64,000 nt of DNA from Pochonia chlamydosporia 170 (taxonomy: Eukaryota > Ascomycota > Sordariomycetes > Hypocreales > Clavicipitaceae): assembly GCF_001653235.2 (NCBI RefSeq), contig NC_035793.1, forward strand, positions 682,001 to 746,000, given 5' to 3'. Below are positions 21,953-34,113 of this stretch, one piece after another (the first letter of the stretch is position 1; every line of letters starts with the position of its first letter). The notes beneath the pieces were generated by a model that saw only the letters and a program-made list of their open reading frames with translations, was not told the origin of the DNA and did not search any database. Position numbers and translations under genes: made by a program.

Positions 21953-23142
21953 GTTGTTGAATTAGGTGACCGTTGGTACTCCTCGAATTTCACTGTCGCA
22001 AGAGTTTCGACTCTTTCAGGATCGTGGGAGCTGGAATTCTTTTATGCAAACTCTACCACTTCTGTTCATTGTGCCAAGGTGTGGCAGTGTCGCCGCTTCT
22101 TTGCTATTTGGCACTGCTTCCGGATTATTTGTCTCACTTAGAGGATGTGTGCTCTGAATACCCATTATCATGCATACTCATAACCATATTGCGTCCATAG
22201 CATCCTGTCGTACCTTACGTGTTCCGGTGAAACAATGGCTAGAATATGCCAACAGAGGGTACTCGAGGGTTGCATTGGGCTCAATAAGTTTTCCCCCGCC
22301 GTTTTTTCCATTGTTAATGTCTCAATTGTCATTTAGCGGCTTTAAACCGCATGCGTTTGTGTCGTGGAATGACAGGTTCGCGATCAGTACGGTGATGCGC
22401 CTAGTTTTGGCCACCATGTGGACTATGCTCTCCACTCGGACTACGGGGAGGCGGCGAGCAATGTCAGTTGATATGATGGAAAACTTCTTGTTCAAGCAAC
22501 TGTCTTTCTGTCCTACCATGGGCGCTGCTCGCACGTGGGAGAGAGGGAGAGGCTTGAAGAGTTGTGGTGATGCCTTCTTCTAGAGAAGGTGGCCTGACTG
22601 CTTCCGTGACATAAAGTAACGTTCCATTGATGCAGAGAGGTAGACCTAGTGCTATCAGTTAACAGTTTCGAACACAATTCCACGGTGTACTACAACGGAG
22701 AAACCGAGAGACGTTATGCGACGTGATGCACTCATCATCTTCCAAGGCTGACTCGACTAAACTTAAGCCATCCGCTACACGTGGTTGCATCCGGAATTAC
22801 CATGCTGGTACGGAGTATAGCCATAACCATAGCTGAGACATACAGTTATTAGTTGTGAAAAACATTGTCCGGGTCCATGTGTTTCTGAGCCCTTTTTCTT
22901 TCTTCCGCCTTCTCCATCTCATTGGCAAACAGAGACGCGATCTTCTGTGGTAATGTATGTCACTGTGGGCAAACATCCCGTTAAACCGCAACCGGCTTCG
23001 GAAATACCAAGGATTTATTTCATGCGTTTGCTGCTTAATCTATTTTCATCGGCCCGTCTACATTTAATCTTTTCGCATAGTTAATCGTTTTTAACCTAAA
23101 AAACGCCGATCCGTCATCGTAAGCGCGATCTGGCTCTGTGCC
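21953..23142. other. Intergenic, nothing seen
   Basis: Upstream of the secreted protein gene and downstream of GMP synthase. Only short, domain-free frames. Confidence 0.5.
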
Positions 23143-26100
23143 TTACTCTAATTCGATGGTACCTAAAATAGTTAGCCATGGCTGCTTCCTTCTCAAGAAG
23201 GTTTTCTTTTCGTTTGAAAAAGCTGAATGTGGGAGTCGAGAAACGAAATGAAAAAAGGTGAGGAGACAAAATAGCAATTCGGGAGAGGCAGGGAAGGAGG
23301 GACAAGAGAGATGAACGAACCTGGGGGCTTCGATGTAATGTCATATGTGACACGGGAGACACCGTCAATCTCGTTTACAATTCTGGTGCTGATCTGCCCG
23401 AGAATTTTCGTCAGTATGAAGTTGTTCCATTGTAAATGACGAGCTTGAGGAACGCCAGCCTCTGCAAATGCTTTAATTGCTTTCGATAAAATCGATACGA
23501 AAGGGCAGTGAGCATTGGAGAATATCTTGTATGACACGTACCTTTTTAAGGAGTGAGAAGCTGAACTCATATGGTTCTCCAGTCATAAAGTCAGTGGTGA
23601 CAATGGCGCGGAGAATGACAATGTAACCTGATGAAACTCAGTTAGCTTGAATGGCATTGATATGGAAAGGGTGTAAGTGCATTTAAAACATACCATATGA
23701 GCGGTTATCTCCCATGACTCCAACGGCTAGGAATAGTTAGCATAAATTTCGGTGAGACAGAACGACACCACCCGTTCGCGTTTCAATATTCATCTATGTT
23801 GGCACGAGGATAGGTTGGTTAGTAACAAGCATACCTTTGTTGGTGTCAAGACCTGCATAGGCTTGGGCCATCTATAATCGCGTTAGCAGATGATGTGTTA
23901 CAGACTTTTGATAGAATTACCTCGTTATAGATACCGGCCTTTCTGATCTCAGAGATGAAGATGTTGTCGGCCATGCGGGCAATGGCAACACGCTCAGGAG
24001 TCACCTCGCCGATAATGCGGATGGCAATGCCTGGATTCTCAAGTTAGACGGATTAACACCGGGAGGATAGGATGGTATATACCTGGACCAGGGAACGGAT
24101 GACGCATGACAAGCTCCTCTGTCGTTTTGTTAGTGTGTTGACTAGGAGCGAGGGCGATTTAGTTACCGTGAATTCCCAATTGTCTTCCCATAGCTCTGAC
24201 TTCATCTTTGAACTATAGGCGAAGTTAGCAGCTTGTAATCGTACTGTGAATCTTTTCAAAGAATCAAACGAACCAATTCTCTCAACGGCTCAATGAGCTG
24301 CAATTTTGCCTCCTAGATATTACTTGTCAGTAGTTGTAAAGCAAAGATCGCTGGATAAGCATACTCCGTTCATCATGCGCGCGGGAAGACCTCCAACATT
24401 GTGGTGGGCTAAAGACTCGACGTCAGCAAGTGTGTCTTGTTGATACCGGCTATTCGTATACTTACTCTTGATGGTCGTGCTCGGGCCCTTGAAACTAATC
24501 GACTCGCTGGTTGTGTGTTAGCATAAGAGCAAGGAAACAGACAGCCAACGTGTAGTAGTCCAGGCAGCAAGTTCCAACCACCTCAACGATAAAATCGGAC
24601 TGCATTATGTTGGACAAGTTGCAATCAAGAAACGTACATGACATCGGGATACAAAGTCCCCTGAAGGAAAAATCTAACGGGCCCTTCATTAGGGGTGTTT
24701 TCGGCCTGCTTTTCAATTCGGATGGCCTCCTCCTCAAAGAGGTCAATGAACAAGTTGCCAATGATTTTTCGCTTGCGCTTCACAGAAAATTAGTTTTATC
24801 CCCCTAAGTTCGACGTTCCAAACTTACCTCTGGGTCTGTCACGCCGGAAAGAGCCTTGAGGAAGCGATCAGAGGCATCGACCACGGTCAAGTTAATACCG
24901 AGATGCTTCTGGAGAGTTTCTTTAACCTGCTGGGATTCATCCAAGCGCAAGAGTCCCGTATCAATGAGGACGGCGTGGAAACGATCTCCAATAGCAGTCT
25001 TGAGAAGTTGGGCAGCCACAGTAGAGTCGACGCCTTCAAAACAGTTAGTTGATGCCAATATATCGGATTTTGACACATACCTCCGCTGACAGCTCCAATG
25101 ACCTGTGAGGTCTCGCCGACGAGTTTGCGAACTCTGGCAATCTCCTGGTCGACAAAGTTGGACATTGTCCAGTTTGCCTTGCAGCCACAGATGTTGACGG
25201 CGAAGTTTTGGAGAACCTTTCCACCAAGGGGGGTGTTGTTTACTTCAGGGTGAAATTGGACGCCTTTGAAATAATTGTTAGCACAATTCACCTCGCAACA
25301 GTTGATTTATACAGCAAAGGCTTGCACATAATGCAGCTCATGCCATGGGATCGTGTTGAAGGCGACTATACCGAAAACGTTGTGCTCCAAGCTGGCAATT
25401 CCGGCAAACGGAGAGTTGGAAGTCTCGGCAATGGTGGCGAAGCCCTTGGGAAGACGACTCAGCTTATCACTGTGAGACATCCACACTAATAAATGTCAGT
25501 TAAATGCCATGCTATGTGGGGGAAAGTTGATGGTACCTTGCATTTCATCCCCGCAGCCACTGAAGAGCTTGTCCACTCTCTCATTAATACGGTGAATTCT
25601 GATTTCCTTTACACATTGTAAGCATCATTCAACCTTGCAGAAGAGAGAACGGCGTTCAAAAGATTCAACTTACAGCCGATCCGTACTCTCTGTGGTCACT
25701 GCGGATAACATTCTCGGGGTCGAGTCTCCAAGCAATAGACTGGTTACCAAAGCAGATACCAAGCAGGGGAATTTCAGTCTGTTCAAAGTAGGCGGGATCG
25801 GCATCTTGTTCCACGTTAGAATTTTGAGGATGTAAGCAGCCGGTCGTAACACTTACGAGGAGCCTCAGCATCGTAGACAGAAGCAGGGCCTAAGTTGTTA
25901 GAAATAAACGATAACTACAAGTTTAGGCCAGCAATTACGAACCACCAGACAAGATGATTCCCTTGGGCTTAAAGGGAATCTCGGAAAAGGGAACATCGCA
26001 GGCTATTAATTCGCAATAAATGCCCATATCACGAAGTCGTCTTATTGGAAGGTTAGCAATGAAAGATTTTTGACATGGGACCAGAAAGAGGTTTACCTCA

Positions 26101-26323
26101 AGATCAGGTGGCTGTATTGCGAGCCTGGGCTTCGTTAGGCAAAGAATTATCACTCAAAAGGATGGGAAGGTGACGGCTGCACAATGACTACGCACCATGG
26201 TCAAGAACCAGGACTGTCTGAAGTATCGTCAGTATACAAGAGATTTTCTACGGATTGTGGCTATGACGTTCTTACATCAAAGAGCTGGTGAGGCGCTTTT
26301 GCCTCATTGACGTCGACGGTCAT
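23143..26323 (-). CDS. GMP synthase (glutamine-hydrolysing), 22 exons
   Basis: Converts XMP, ATP and glutamine to GMP, the last step of guanylate synthesis, in the cytosol. I could place 22 exons with agreeing phases throughout, total 545 codons: 26323-26276, 26217-26196, 26124-26097, 26040-25943, 25889-25857, 25804-25674, 25606-25537, 25485-25372, 25263-25081, 25033-24828, 24777-24638, 24506-24466, 24408-24365, 24312-24274, 24212-24167, 24118-24083, 24030-23921, 23871-23835, 23726-23694, 23627-23542, 23393-23321, 23162-23143. Class I amidotransferase: Cys94 in LGICFGNQ and His186/Glu188 in QFHPEV. PP-loop SGGVDST at 241-247. Dimerisation part: [41 protein letters not shown]. Normal family length. 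The segment [18 protein letters not shown] departs from the usual yeast-like form. The yeast homologue is GUA1; I leave the symbol blank because this may be a second copy. Confidence 0.93.
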
Positions 26324-27535
26324 TTTGATGAGGGAATGGCCAGGGGTTTGGGAGGGAAATGCGTTGAGACTTTCACGATATGAAGGATATGACGGATACT
26401 TGTATGAGGCAAAGCTGTGATGTCTCTAATTTTTTTTGTCGGACGTCGGAAAATGTGGTCCCGCCAAGTGGGTGGTGAACTTTTTTAGTGGCTTTGCGTG
26501 GGTGGAGTCAAGAGTCATGGCTCCATGGCTCTTATCAGTCAGTCAGTCAGTCGGTCAGTCGGTCGCTCTTGACTCACCGGCGACAATTTTGCTGGTTGAC
26601 ACTGCGCCCTTGCGGCCATCGGCTAATCTTCGGATACTGTTTCTCACGTTGTGCGCCCCCTTGCTTTTGGCAGAATTGTTAACGAACACAATGTATGCAG
26701 TGACCTTGAATCCTCCACCCATGAAAGACGGCAACAAAGTCGTATCGTGACTAAAGTATCTCGCTTACGTTCGACTAAAATTTCACTCCCCATGTGTCAA
26801 GTCGAAAGATATCACTTAAATATGCTCTCAAACTAATCTCGTTTATATTTTAATTTTTGACCACTTGAAGTGCCAAATTTGCTACCCAGCCCACTGAGTC
26901 TGGCGACAGTGGTTTTCACATGGAATTAGTAGATTGGAATAATCTACAAAGGGTAATAGAAAAATGCGAAAACTTCATTGACGCAAGTGGATAATTTGAT
27001 ACTATGTGAGCGCGATGAACTTGAGATAAGGTGTATTAGAGTTAGCGAACAGAAAAATTCGTGACCTAAAACGAACATTTCGACCATGAACCGCAACTAC
27101 AAAGGCAACAAGTTACTTAGCCTGCATTAGTGCAGCAAAAATAGGACCTAACATCGCATGGTCTCTTGACCCAAACTTAAGACCAAACTGCTTCTTATCA
27201 TAAGTCTTTGAAACTACTGCGTTATAAGTGGCTACAACAATCTAGCGCCTGATTGGAAACACCAAGACGATGTTCGTCACGCGGGACGGAATACTGCCCT
27301 TGTCACAATGTTGGACATTACATTATTCTCTAGTTTAACAAATTCAATATTGTGTGGTTACTCTACTGTAAACTACTATTACTATCTCAATGCAATTATA
27401 GTACCCAGGTGGAATTATCGACGAAGATAATCGCTAGGTAATCCGGCCTAGCAACATGGAACACTCTGTAGATGCAAAAAGATAGTCTAATTTATATCCG
27501 TTGACAGAAGTCTTCACTCCAAGTCCCCGTAATAA
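26324..27535. other. AT-rich spacer with GTCA microsatellite
   Basis: Promoter side of GMP synthase; a (GTCA)n-type microsatellite sits at about 26536-26565. The rest is AT-rich and domain-free. Confidence 0.5.
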
Positions 27536-28837
27536 CTACACAAATGTATAAGATTCCACCTTTCGTTCACCCCCTTCAACAAGACGAATACCCTCCCCAT
27601 CCATAAACCCCTCAACATAAGCTTCACCGACAATCTCGTAAAACTCTCCGTTTGCACGCACAACAAGCGGCGTGCTACACCCAAAAATAATCGCAATCAA
27701 GTCCCCGACCCTAACATTATTCTCATCCGCCTCGTCATAAGCATTATCCGGTGCCCAGCCCAGGTATCCGTTCTCCGTAAGCATCAACCGGCGCTCTTGA
27801 ACCATTCTATCAGCACTATTGTATACCTCTATGTACGTCGACTCATCTGCCTCTTGTGGCAACCAATCGGTAAAGTACTCATCCAGCCTTTTTCCTTCCA
27901 ACATAAAATGGTTATGTGCTAGACGCCACTCTTCCCACTTGAAGTAGTATGCTTCCTGCGTTGTAAACCATTTCCAGCCTCGTTGTTCGAATTGCGGAAA
28001 CCCAACGTGGAAGTTGGATGGAAGACTCGACAGAGCGAGATGGCGGTCTTGAAACCTTCCTCCGTGAGCTACTCGACCGCCCATCAACGTACTGAGAAGA
28101 GCTCTTCTCGTTTCTTCTTCTGATCCATAGGCACTTTTCCAAGTGGGACATTGATGCATCCTGTGCTTTGCCCACATGAAATATCCATCCTCAGGAGCGC
28201 CTAGTCCAGCGATTCTGTCAAGGACGAATCCTCCGCACCGCAAAAGCATATCGTTCGCCAAAAATTCATAGCGAGCTGGCACTCCACCGTGAGCATTATA
28301 TATCGTCGCAGGGTCGGGCTCCGGCCTTGAAGGATCCCACAGTGGACAAGTAAAGCTGGACTCCGGACGCGTCCATCTCATGCGTCCATCCCATGTCCAG
28401 TCGGCGGCCCATTTCGGTGCGCCATGGCAGCCCCATGGATTAGCCTGTCGAAGAGGCTCCAGGTTTTGGTACCGCACGATAAACGCTTTCGTTACTGCCG
28501 CGAAAAGCTTCGGGATGCCGAGGGTGTAAGCTTGCGTGACCTCTATGGCAATATCGTCATCCATCATTCCCACGAGTCCAAATACTTTATCACGAATATC
28601 GCGACACTCTGCAGACCCGGCTATCTCCAAGAGACGCCGGAAGCCAACCCGCTTGCCGCCTTGATCCTCAAACCGGCTTAGTTCACGAAGATCCTTGTGT
28701 ACAAGGTGTACGCTTGTCGTTTTCCACCTATCGTCACCAGAAATGCCTATGCGAATAAAATCATACGCTAGTAGGCGGTCTCTGAGAGACCAGTTTTCAC
28801 CATGGTAAAGAACGGCGATTCCTCTGCAGAACGTATC
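27536..28837 (-). pseudogene. 5'-truncated HET-type heterokaryon incompatibility gene
   Basis: About 433 codons are open. The marks of a HET protein C-terminal half are present: RDIRDKVFGLVGMMDDD (the linker after the HET domain), GDLIAIIFGCSTPLVVR, and YEIVGEAYVEGFMDGE near the end. The N-terminal HET domain with its usual DAxCINQ motif is absent. Upstream the frame runs into a stop, and the sequence changes abruptly to AT-rich DNA (about 28850-28925). An ATG at 28630 could start a 364-residue product lacking the HET domain. I call it a truncated relic; a first exon joined through the TAG at 28840-28838 as an acceptor is possible, but none was found nearby. Confidence 0.7.
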
Positions 28838-30229
28838 CTAGCCTTCTATCTAATTTTACCCTATATAATACTAAAATACCTATATTATAGTAAGAATTTC
28901 CTACTAGTAGTAGTATTTTTACTCAATAAATGCAAGAAGCGCTGCTGAGACCACCAAATGTGGTGGTTTGTGCCGCCGCTTTTGGTGGTGTCGGACAATG
29001 ACGGGCAGCCGCCCAAGGCAGGTACACTGTACTTGCATTGCCCCCTCCGTCTCCCCCACCTCCCAGGCACCGCACCTGCCCCATCCATTCCACTGGCTGC
29101 GCCCCTGTCCAAACTCTTGCTCCCATGACGGCATGTTCGAAACCGGCTCCAAGCGCCTTGGTCATTCCCTCACAAAACATCCAAATATAGCTGGCGGCTC
29201 AGGTTTGCTCAGGACAAGTATGGCTGTTCCCGTCCATAAAAGGCGTTCATCACCTTCGGAACTTGGGGGAACAGGCTCATGATTGCTTCGCCCCTCATGT
29301 GTCAAGTCAGCTTCGCCAGAATGGCCTTTGTCGTCATCATGGTAAAATGGCACAAAAACGCCGAGGACAGGCTCATCATTTTCACAAATCGGGAGTAGTT
29401 GGTAATAAACCGGCATCTTGCAATGGAGTAGGTGAATGATTTGAAGGTGCTTGGAGGTTGCCGACTTTGAACATCTACTGATCGAACATGGCGGGGCTAT
29501 TATTCTTTTTAAGGTCTGCATTTCGCGAAACCTTTTAAGTGTTGAGATTTGAATTTTTGAGATTTCGGGTTGCCACTTCCAGCGCCAAGGACTCGACTAT
29601 TGGAATCAGAAATGACGAGTGATAGTGGCGGAATACAAGGTGGCGCTACTGGCCCAATGCAATGTAGCATGGTTGGTCCTGTCGATCAACGGACATTTCA
29701 CACGATCCTTGCTACATTTGCACCAATTCATCGATAACTGGTGCAGCAAACTTGGAATTTATGAAGGATCCTGCAATGTGAAGTAAATTATGACTCTGGT
29801 TTGTGTTGCTTTGCCTTGAAGTATCCGTTGGCGAAGTTTATAGACTTGGTGCCTTTAACTAATTTTGTTTTGCACAAGAGTCCTGATTAGACACGATACG
29901 AATTTGTAACCTTGAGGCTGATTCTGCGGTGAAAACATGCACGCTGTGGCTGCAATAGCCACCATTGCAATACAAAATCCGTTGCAGAAACATATAGTTA
30001 TGACTTTTGGAATCGCCTCGCTCTCATTCATTGGTTAAGCTCGGTCAATCGAGAGTCCGGCGTTCAATATCCCAACTGAACTGTCAATTCACAGCGCACT
30101 TTGGGGATATGTCTCGGCCGCAGCAACGATTGACAACGGCATCAGGAAGTTTGGAGGCGGGTGGGGAATACGACTTCACTGGTCGATCCGTGTAGACAGG
30201 TAACGGTTCGGGGACTTGGCTATATCGTA
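28838..30229. other. Spacer before transposon; possible small ORF
   Basis: A minus-strand frame at 29521-29162, best read from an internal ATG (MPVYYQLLPICENDEPVLG), is polar and acidic with no known domain; an overlapping frame continues to 28923. They may be two parts of one hypothetical gene, but I cannot support a splice. The first 90 bases are very AT-rich. Confidence 0.35.
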
Positions 30230-30275
30230 TGACTCGCACCATCTAAAGATGGTGCTCATCACCGCTGCAGCCACT
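30230..30275 (+). repeat. Left terminal inverted repeat of the Fot1/pogo element
   Basis: Forty-five bases match the right end exactly in inverted orientation; the outermost base (T here, G at the other end) differs. Confidence 0.93.
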
Positions 30276-30292
30276 TTGGCCTGTGTACATGT

Positions 30293-32004
30293 CTAGAACC
30301 TCTTCAACAACCTCAACTGGAAGCCAGTTTCGTATACTTCGCCGGGATTGAGTTTTCCTGTCAATCGCCATTTCCTAGCCTCTTTTGCAGCATCTGAAAA
30401 GACCTTCTTGCGGGCTTTTTGTGCTCTCAACTCCGCAGCCTCTACCACCCTTCTAGCCTTGGCTAGAAGGTCTTCCTCCCGTTGGACCACCATACGCCTG
30501 CCCCCGGCGACTGTCAATACCCCTCCTGATTGCAGGAAGTATTCTTCATTGCCCTACGTTGTCGTTGGACTTGCTCGGCATATCTTGTTCGCCCAAGGTC
30601 CCTCTTCACTTGAACCAACTCCGTAGCATTAATCAGGGAACCCCTAATAAAACGGCTAATATTATGGGTGAGGCCAGGACTTAGGTTAATATCTGAGCCC
30701 TTCAGGGTATCTTCAATTCGATCAGCAACCTTGTTGATTTGTCGTAGCGTCAATGGTGTTAAGAACTGCGAAGAAGATGCTGCAGGTGGAGGGCTTGGCG
30801 TCCGGTCAGCTTCCTTCTCTACAACCCGCTCCTTCAAGGCTTGCAAGACAAGCAGTGGATTGAAGGGCACAGTGCCGGTCTTCCGGAATGCAGAGAGTAT
30901 AGTGCTCTCTTTGAAAGCCTAGCGACGGACTCCCTCAATAACGGCTAAGAACTCAAGCTTAGAGATGTTAACAAGGCCGTCTCGTACAATAAGGTCCAAA
31001 GCCTTTGCGTGGTAGTGCTTCAATGGCTGAAATACTACAACATCAAGTGGTTAAAGCAAGTGTATCAGGTTCGGCGGAAAACCAAAGGGTATAATATTGT
31101 GGTCTTCACAATATGTGATGAATTCGATTGTATAGTGTGAGCCGTGGCCATCAAGGATAAGGAGTCGTTTACTGCCGGCCACTTTCTTTGCAGTGTAGCG
31201 GTCAACATGCTTCAGCCATTCCAGGCTTATCTCATCGTTCGAGTATCCTGAAGCGGAAGTGTAGATGGCTGTACAAGGGTCAAGTTCCTTTTGCTGATAC
31301 CATTGCGCCATGTGAAGCGTCCCTGCCAATATAGGGAAGGCGGGAATATACTGCCCACCAGCCGAGATAGCTTCAATTGCTGTAGCCGACTCTCTATTCT
31401 CAGGCATGCTGAAGTAATAGGCCCGCTTCCGTTTAGTCACAACTAACTGATCCCTCCCAATGCCAATACGGAAACCAGTTTCGTCCATGTTCCAGGTATC
31501 CTCCGGCGGGATACCATTTGTTTGGATGACCTCATGAAGCTTAAAAAAGTATTCGTTGACCCGTTCTAGGTTCTCAGAAGCTTGGCGGTCAGAATTAAGC
31601 TTCCTCTGCAACTGTTTACAATAGCCATAGCGCTTTAGAAAGCGGGTAGTCCATTGGGCATTTACAGCAGGTATCTCTTCAGGTTAAAGTGATCTACTAG
31701 ACCGTTGTTTGAGGATGTAATTTGCCGCATCTGTAACAAATTCAGCTCGCACAGCAAGGTTGATTCGGTCTAACCGGTCAATGTAGTTACAAATGGCCTG
31801 TTCTTCAGGCTCGGGGAGCTTCTTGTTGGCTGGTTTGACTTCAGTCCTCGGCTTTCCACCTTTGAGGCGCATCCGCAAGCGGTTCCGAGGCACGCCAAAT
31901 TGCTTGGCCACCGTGGCCACTTTGGCACCAGGATTATCTGACAGGTGCTCAATAGCTTCCTGAATACGTGCCTCGACTGATTGCATTACCGTAATACCCT
32001 CCAA
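30293..32004 (-). pseudogene. Fot1/pogo transposase, broken by stops and a frameshift
   Basis: Domains in order: psq-type helix-turn-helix (IQEAIEHLSDNPGAKVATVA), CENP-B-type DNA binding, then the DDE core with WNMDETGF, LLILDGHGSHY and FPPNL..PLDVVVFQPLKHYH, and a Lys/Arg-rich C-terminus (RQRRAM). One frame carries it from 32004 to 30514 but is stopped by TAA at 31686-31684, TAA at 31053-31051 and TAG at 30921-30919. The one at 31053 sits where the family has HLLQPLD, so CAA became TAA. The last 75 codons (30517-30293) are in another frame, after a G-run. C-to-T stops in CpA context are what RIP makes. The three catalytic aspartates are still present. Confidence 0.9.
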
Positions 32005-32070
32005 ATGGGTTGTTGTGGTTCAATATATGTGGAAAGAGTTGGTGATGGTAAAAAGTGGCCGTAGCGGTGA

Positions 32071-32116
32071 AGTGGCTGCAGCGGTGATGAGCACCATCTT
32101 TAGATGGTGCGAGTCC
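32071..32116 (-). repeat. Right terminal inverted repeat of the Fot1/pogo element
   Basis: Mirror of the left repeat. The adjacent TA completes the target-site duplication. Confidence 0.93.
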
Positions 32117-32118
32117 TA

Positions 32119-34113
32119 CGAGTGCCAATAAAGTGGGGCGTGGCACGAGTATGGCGCCCTGAACAGCTCCCTATCGTCAGGCACCATGATACTCGTCGCA
32201 TGTCAATTTATCCAATCCCATGGGTAGATCATTGTCAACCATAGGTCCCTGCTGGCAAGAGTGTTTAGTGCATAACTCCTCCTCTGACTCAGCGCTCCCA
32301 GCCACAAAACTTGGTGCATGCGAGCTCAGCGGAGTGATGAAAGCCACAGACTGTTAGAGACCACATTCAAAATTGGTGTCACAAATTCCGTGGGAATTTA
32401 GTAGGTCATCAACTTACCTCCGGCACTCAGACCATCCACTAATCGAACAGAAGAAGTGTGCGTAATCTCCTTCACAAAATCCATGCATTACGTGTTGAAG
32501 TGGCAACAAAATGTTTCCCTTGTTAGCTGCTAACGAAAATATTGGCAGGTAGGGTGGCGATTAACTCGATCCACTCACGCCTCTGGTTGACAAAAACAAA
32601 TAAACAAAACACCTTCCAGCATAGCATCAGCTCAGTGGCGCTCAATAGTTGAGGCCACAGGCACCTCTTGTAGATAATTCGGCGGCCCCAGGAAGCGTGG
32701 TACCTTGTGAGCAAAGGGCATTCTGAAGCCGCTGTGGAATGCTGTGGCTGTAGCTGCTGGGTCTACCAGTGGGAGAAGTCCGCTGTAAGTTCTAAGCCGC
32801 AAATGAGGCTTTAACCCCAGACAAGGCGGAAGCCGACATTAACTAGCCCGTCTGAAATTCCGTTCGATTTTTCCTTGGTAAAAGTAGTTATGTGGTTGTA
32901 TCTGGGCCAAAGGCCGGGGCCCAGGTGGTCATCAATGTAATGTAATGTAATTTATTTATGCCTGGAGGGATTGTCCCTAAATGGCCATAATGGTGCGCTA
33001 CTTGCTTAACCTAGTCTGTAAGCTGTACTCCTAAAGCCCAACAATAATTTCTTTTCTTGGCACCTATAGCCTCATTTTATCAACTAGCAGTCCTGCTTTA
33101 AGGTTATTTCCCTAGAGTGCCTAGCATCCCATCTTTGGCAGCTGGAGCTCGGTTGGTTAGTGTAAGGTTGCACGGCAAGGATGTTACGCGCTGATACTAG
33201 ACCACTAGTCTAATTTATTGCAGGTTTGCCTGTTCCTATTTATCTATCTGCCTCTAGCCTTCCCATTGCTATTGCAAATTTAATTGTTATTTGGACAGCT
33301 GCCATATTGGGGTTCTATCCCTCGCCATCTAATCCGGACTTGCCTCCAAGAAAGAAAGATAAGTTTCCCATCTTAGTCTGCTTGTATTATATTAAGCCTT
33401 CCCTTTCTAAATTCCACCGTCTGCACTAAAAGAGGAAATGCTTGACTATCTCTGCTGCTTGGCCGCAGCTGCATTAGTCCGTCCCTATAGCCCTGATGCT
33501 GTGCAGGTATCTGTTGAGCCGGCACTCTCCTGTTCGTAGCTGTATTAGTATCCTGGACTCCTTGGCATTCAGAGCGTCATCAATTCAGCCCTAATGTACG
33601 TAGATTGAGTCGAGACAGGGGCGATATAGCTCGTTACATGGTACGTGCACCGCTGGCACAATTTACCCAGTGGCTGTTTGTCTTAAGTTGAGGCGTGCGG
33701 CGGTTGCATTATTGCCACGATTTGAATCGAGGCCTTGGATTTGGGCGGCGCGAAAGAGGGGAAAGTGTTGCGATGTGACGAAACTTACCCCTGTGGTGGC
33801 TGGAATAGGATTGCTATAGTATGGTGGCTGTGATATATGTAAGTGAATAACACACTGTAGCAACTATACTCGTTGCGGACGGCAGAGTATGTTTCGGGGC
33901 ATTGCATTATCTGGTGAGTATCATAGACACCATGAGCTCTTGTTGATGCTACTACGGATGTCATCCTGAACCGTCAGCCCCATTTTTAGATTAATATCGA
34001 TGCCCTCCATCTTGTGTCTCCGTGTCTTGGCACGTTTTATATTTGCCCAGACTGCGGACCTTCTCCACTCTTGTTCAGCAGTTGAACCGCAGACGGTAAG
34101 GCATTCTGCAACA
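32119..34113. other. Repeat-relic region
   Basis: No intact gene. It holds a TGTAA/TAATG-type short tandem run (about 32934-32952) and a degraded protein relic (separate entry). The remainder is mixed, with many stops on all frames, consistent with old transposon debris. Confidence 0.45.
33240..33371 (-). pseudogene. Relic A of an unidentified repeated protein
   Basis: A minus-strand frame reads MGNLSFFLGGKSGLDGEG, a stop, NPNMAAVQITIKFAIAMGRL. It aligns with relic B at about 35889-36018 (GNLSFYLGGKSPSDGL, LNMRAVRAIIRFVMTTGRL). The shared core is GNLSF-x-LGGKS-x2-DG, NM-x-AV and GRL. Family unknown to me. The internal TAG and loss of flanking homology show decay. Confidence 0.5.

Larger units (their letters stand above)
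30230..32116 (-). mobile_element. Fot1/pogo-type (Tc1/mariner) DNA transposon, inactivated
   Basis: A complete element of 1887 bp. Perfect 45-bp terminal inverted repeats (30231-30275 and 32071-32115, beginning GACTCGCACCATC) are flanked by TA duplications at 30228-30229 and 32117-32118. Inside each repeat CACCATCTxxAGATGGTG forms a small hairpin. The single transposase gene on the minus strand fills it. The perfect repeats suggest recent movement, yet the gene is broken, so it was probably disabled by mutation after insertion or moved in trans. Confidence 0.93.

Noticed and set aside
26536..26565. CRISPR-like short repeats
   Set aside because: A simple GTCA/GTCG microsatellite without spacers.
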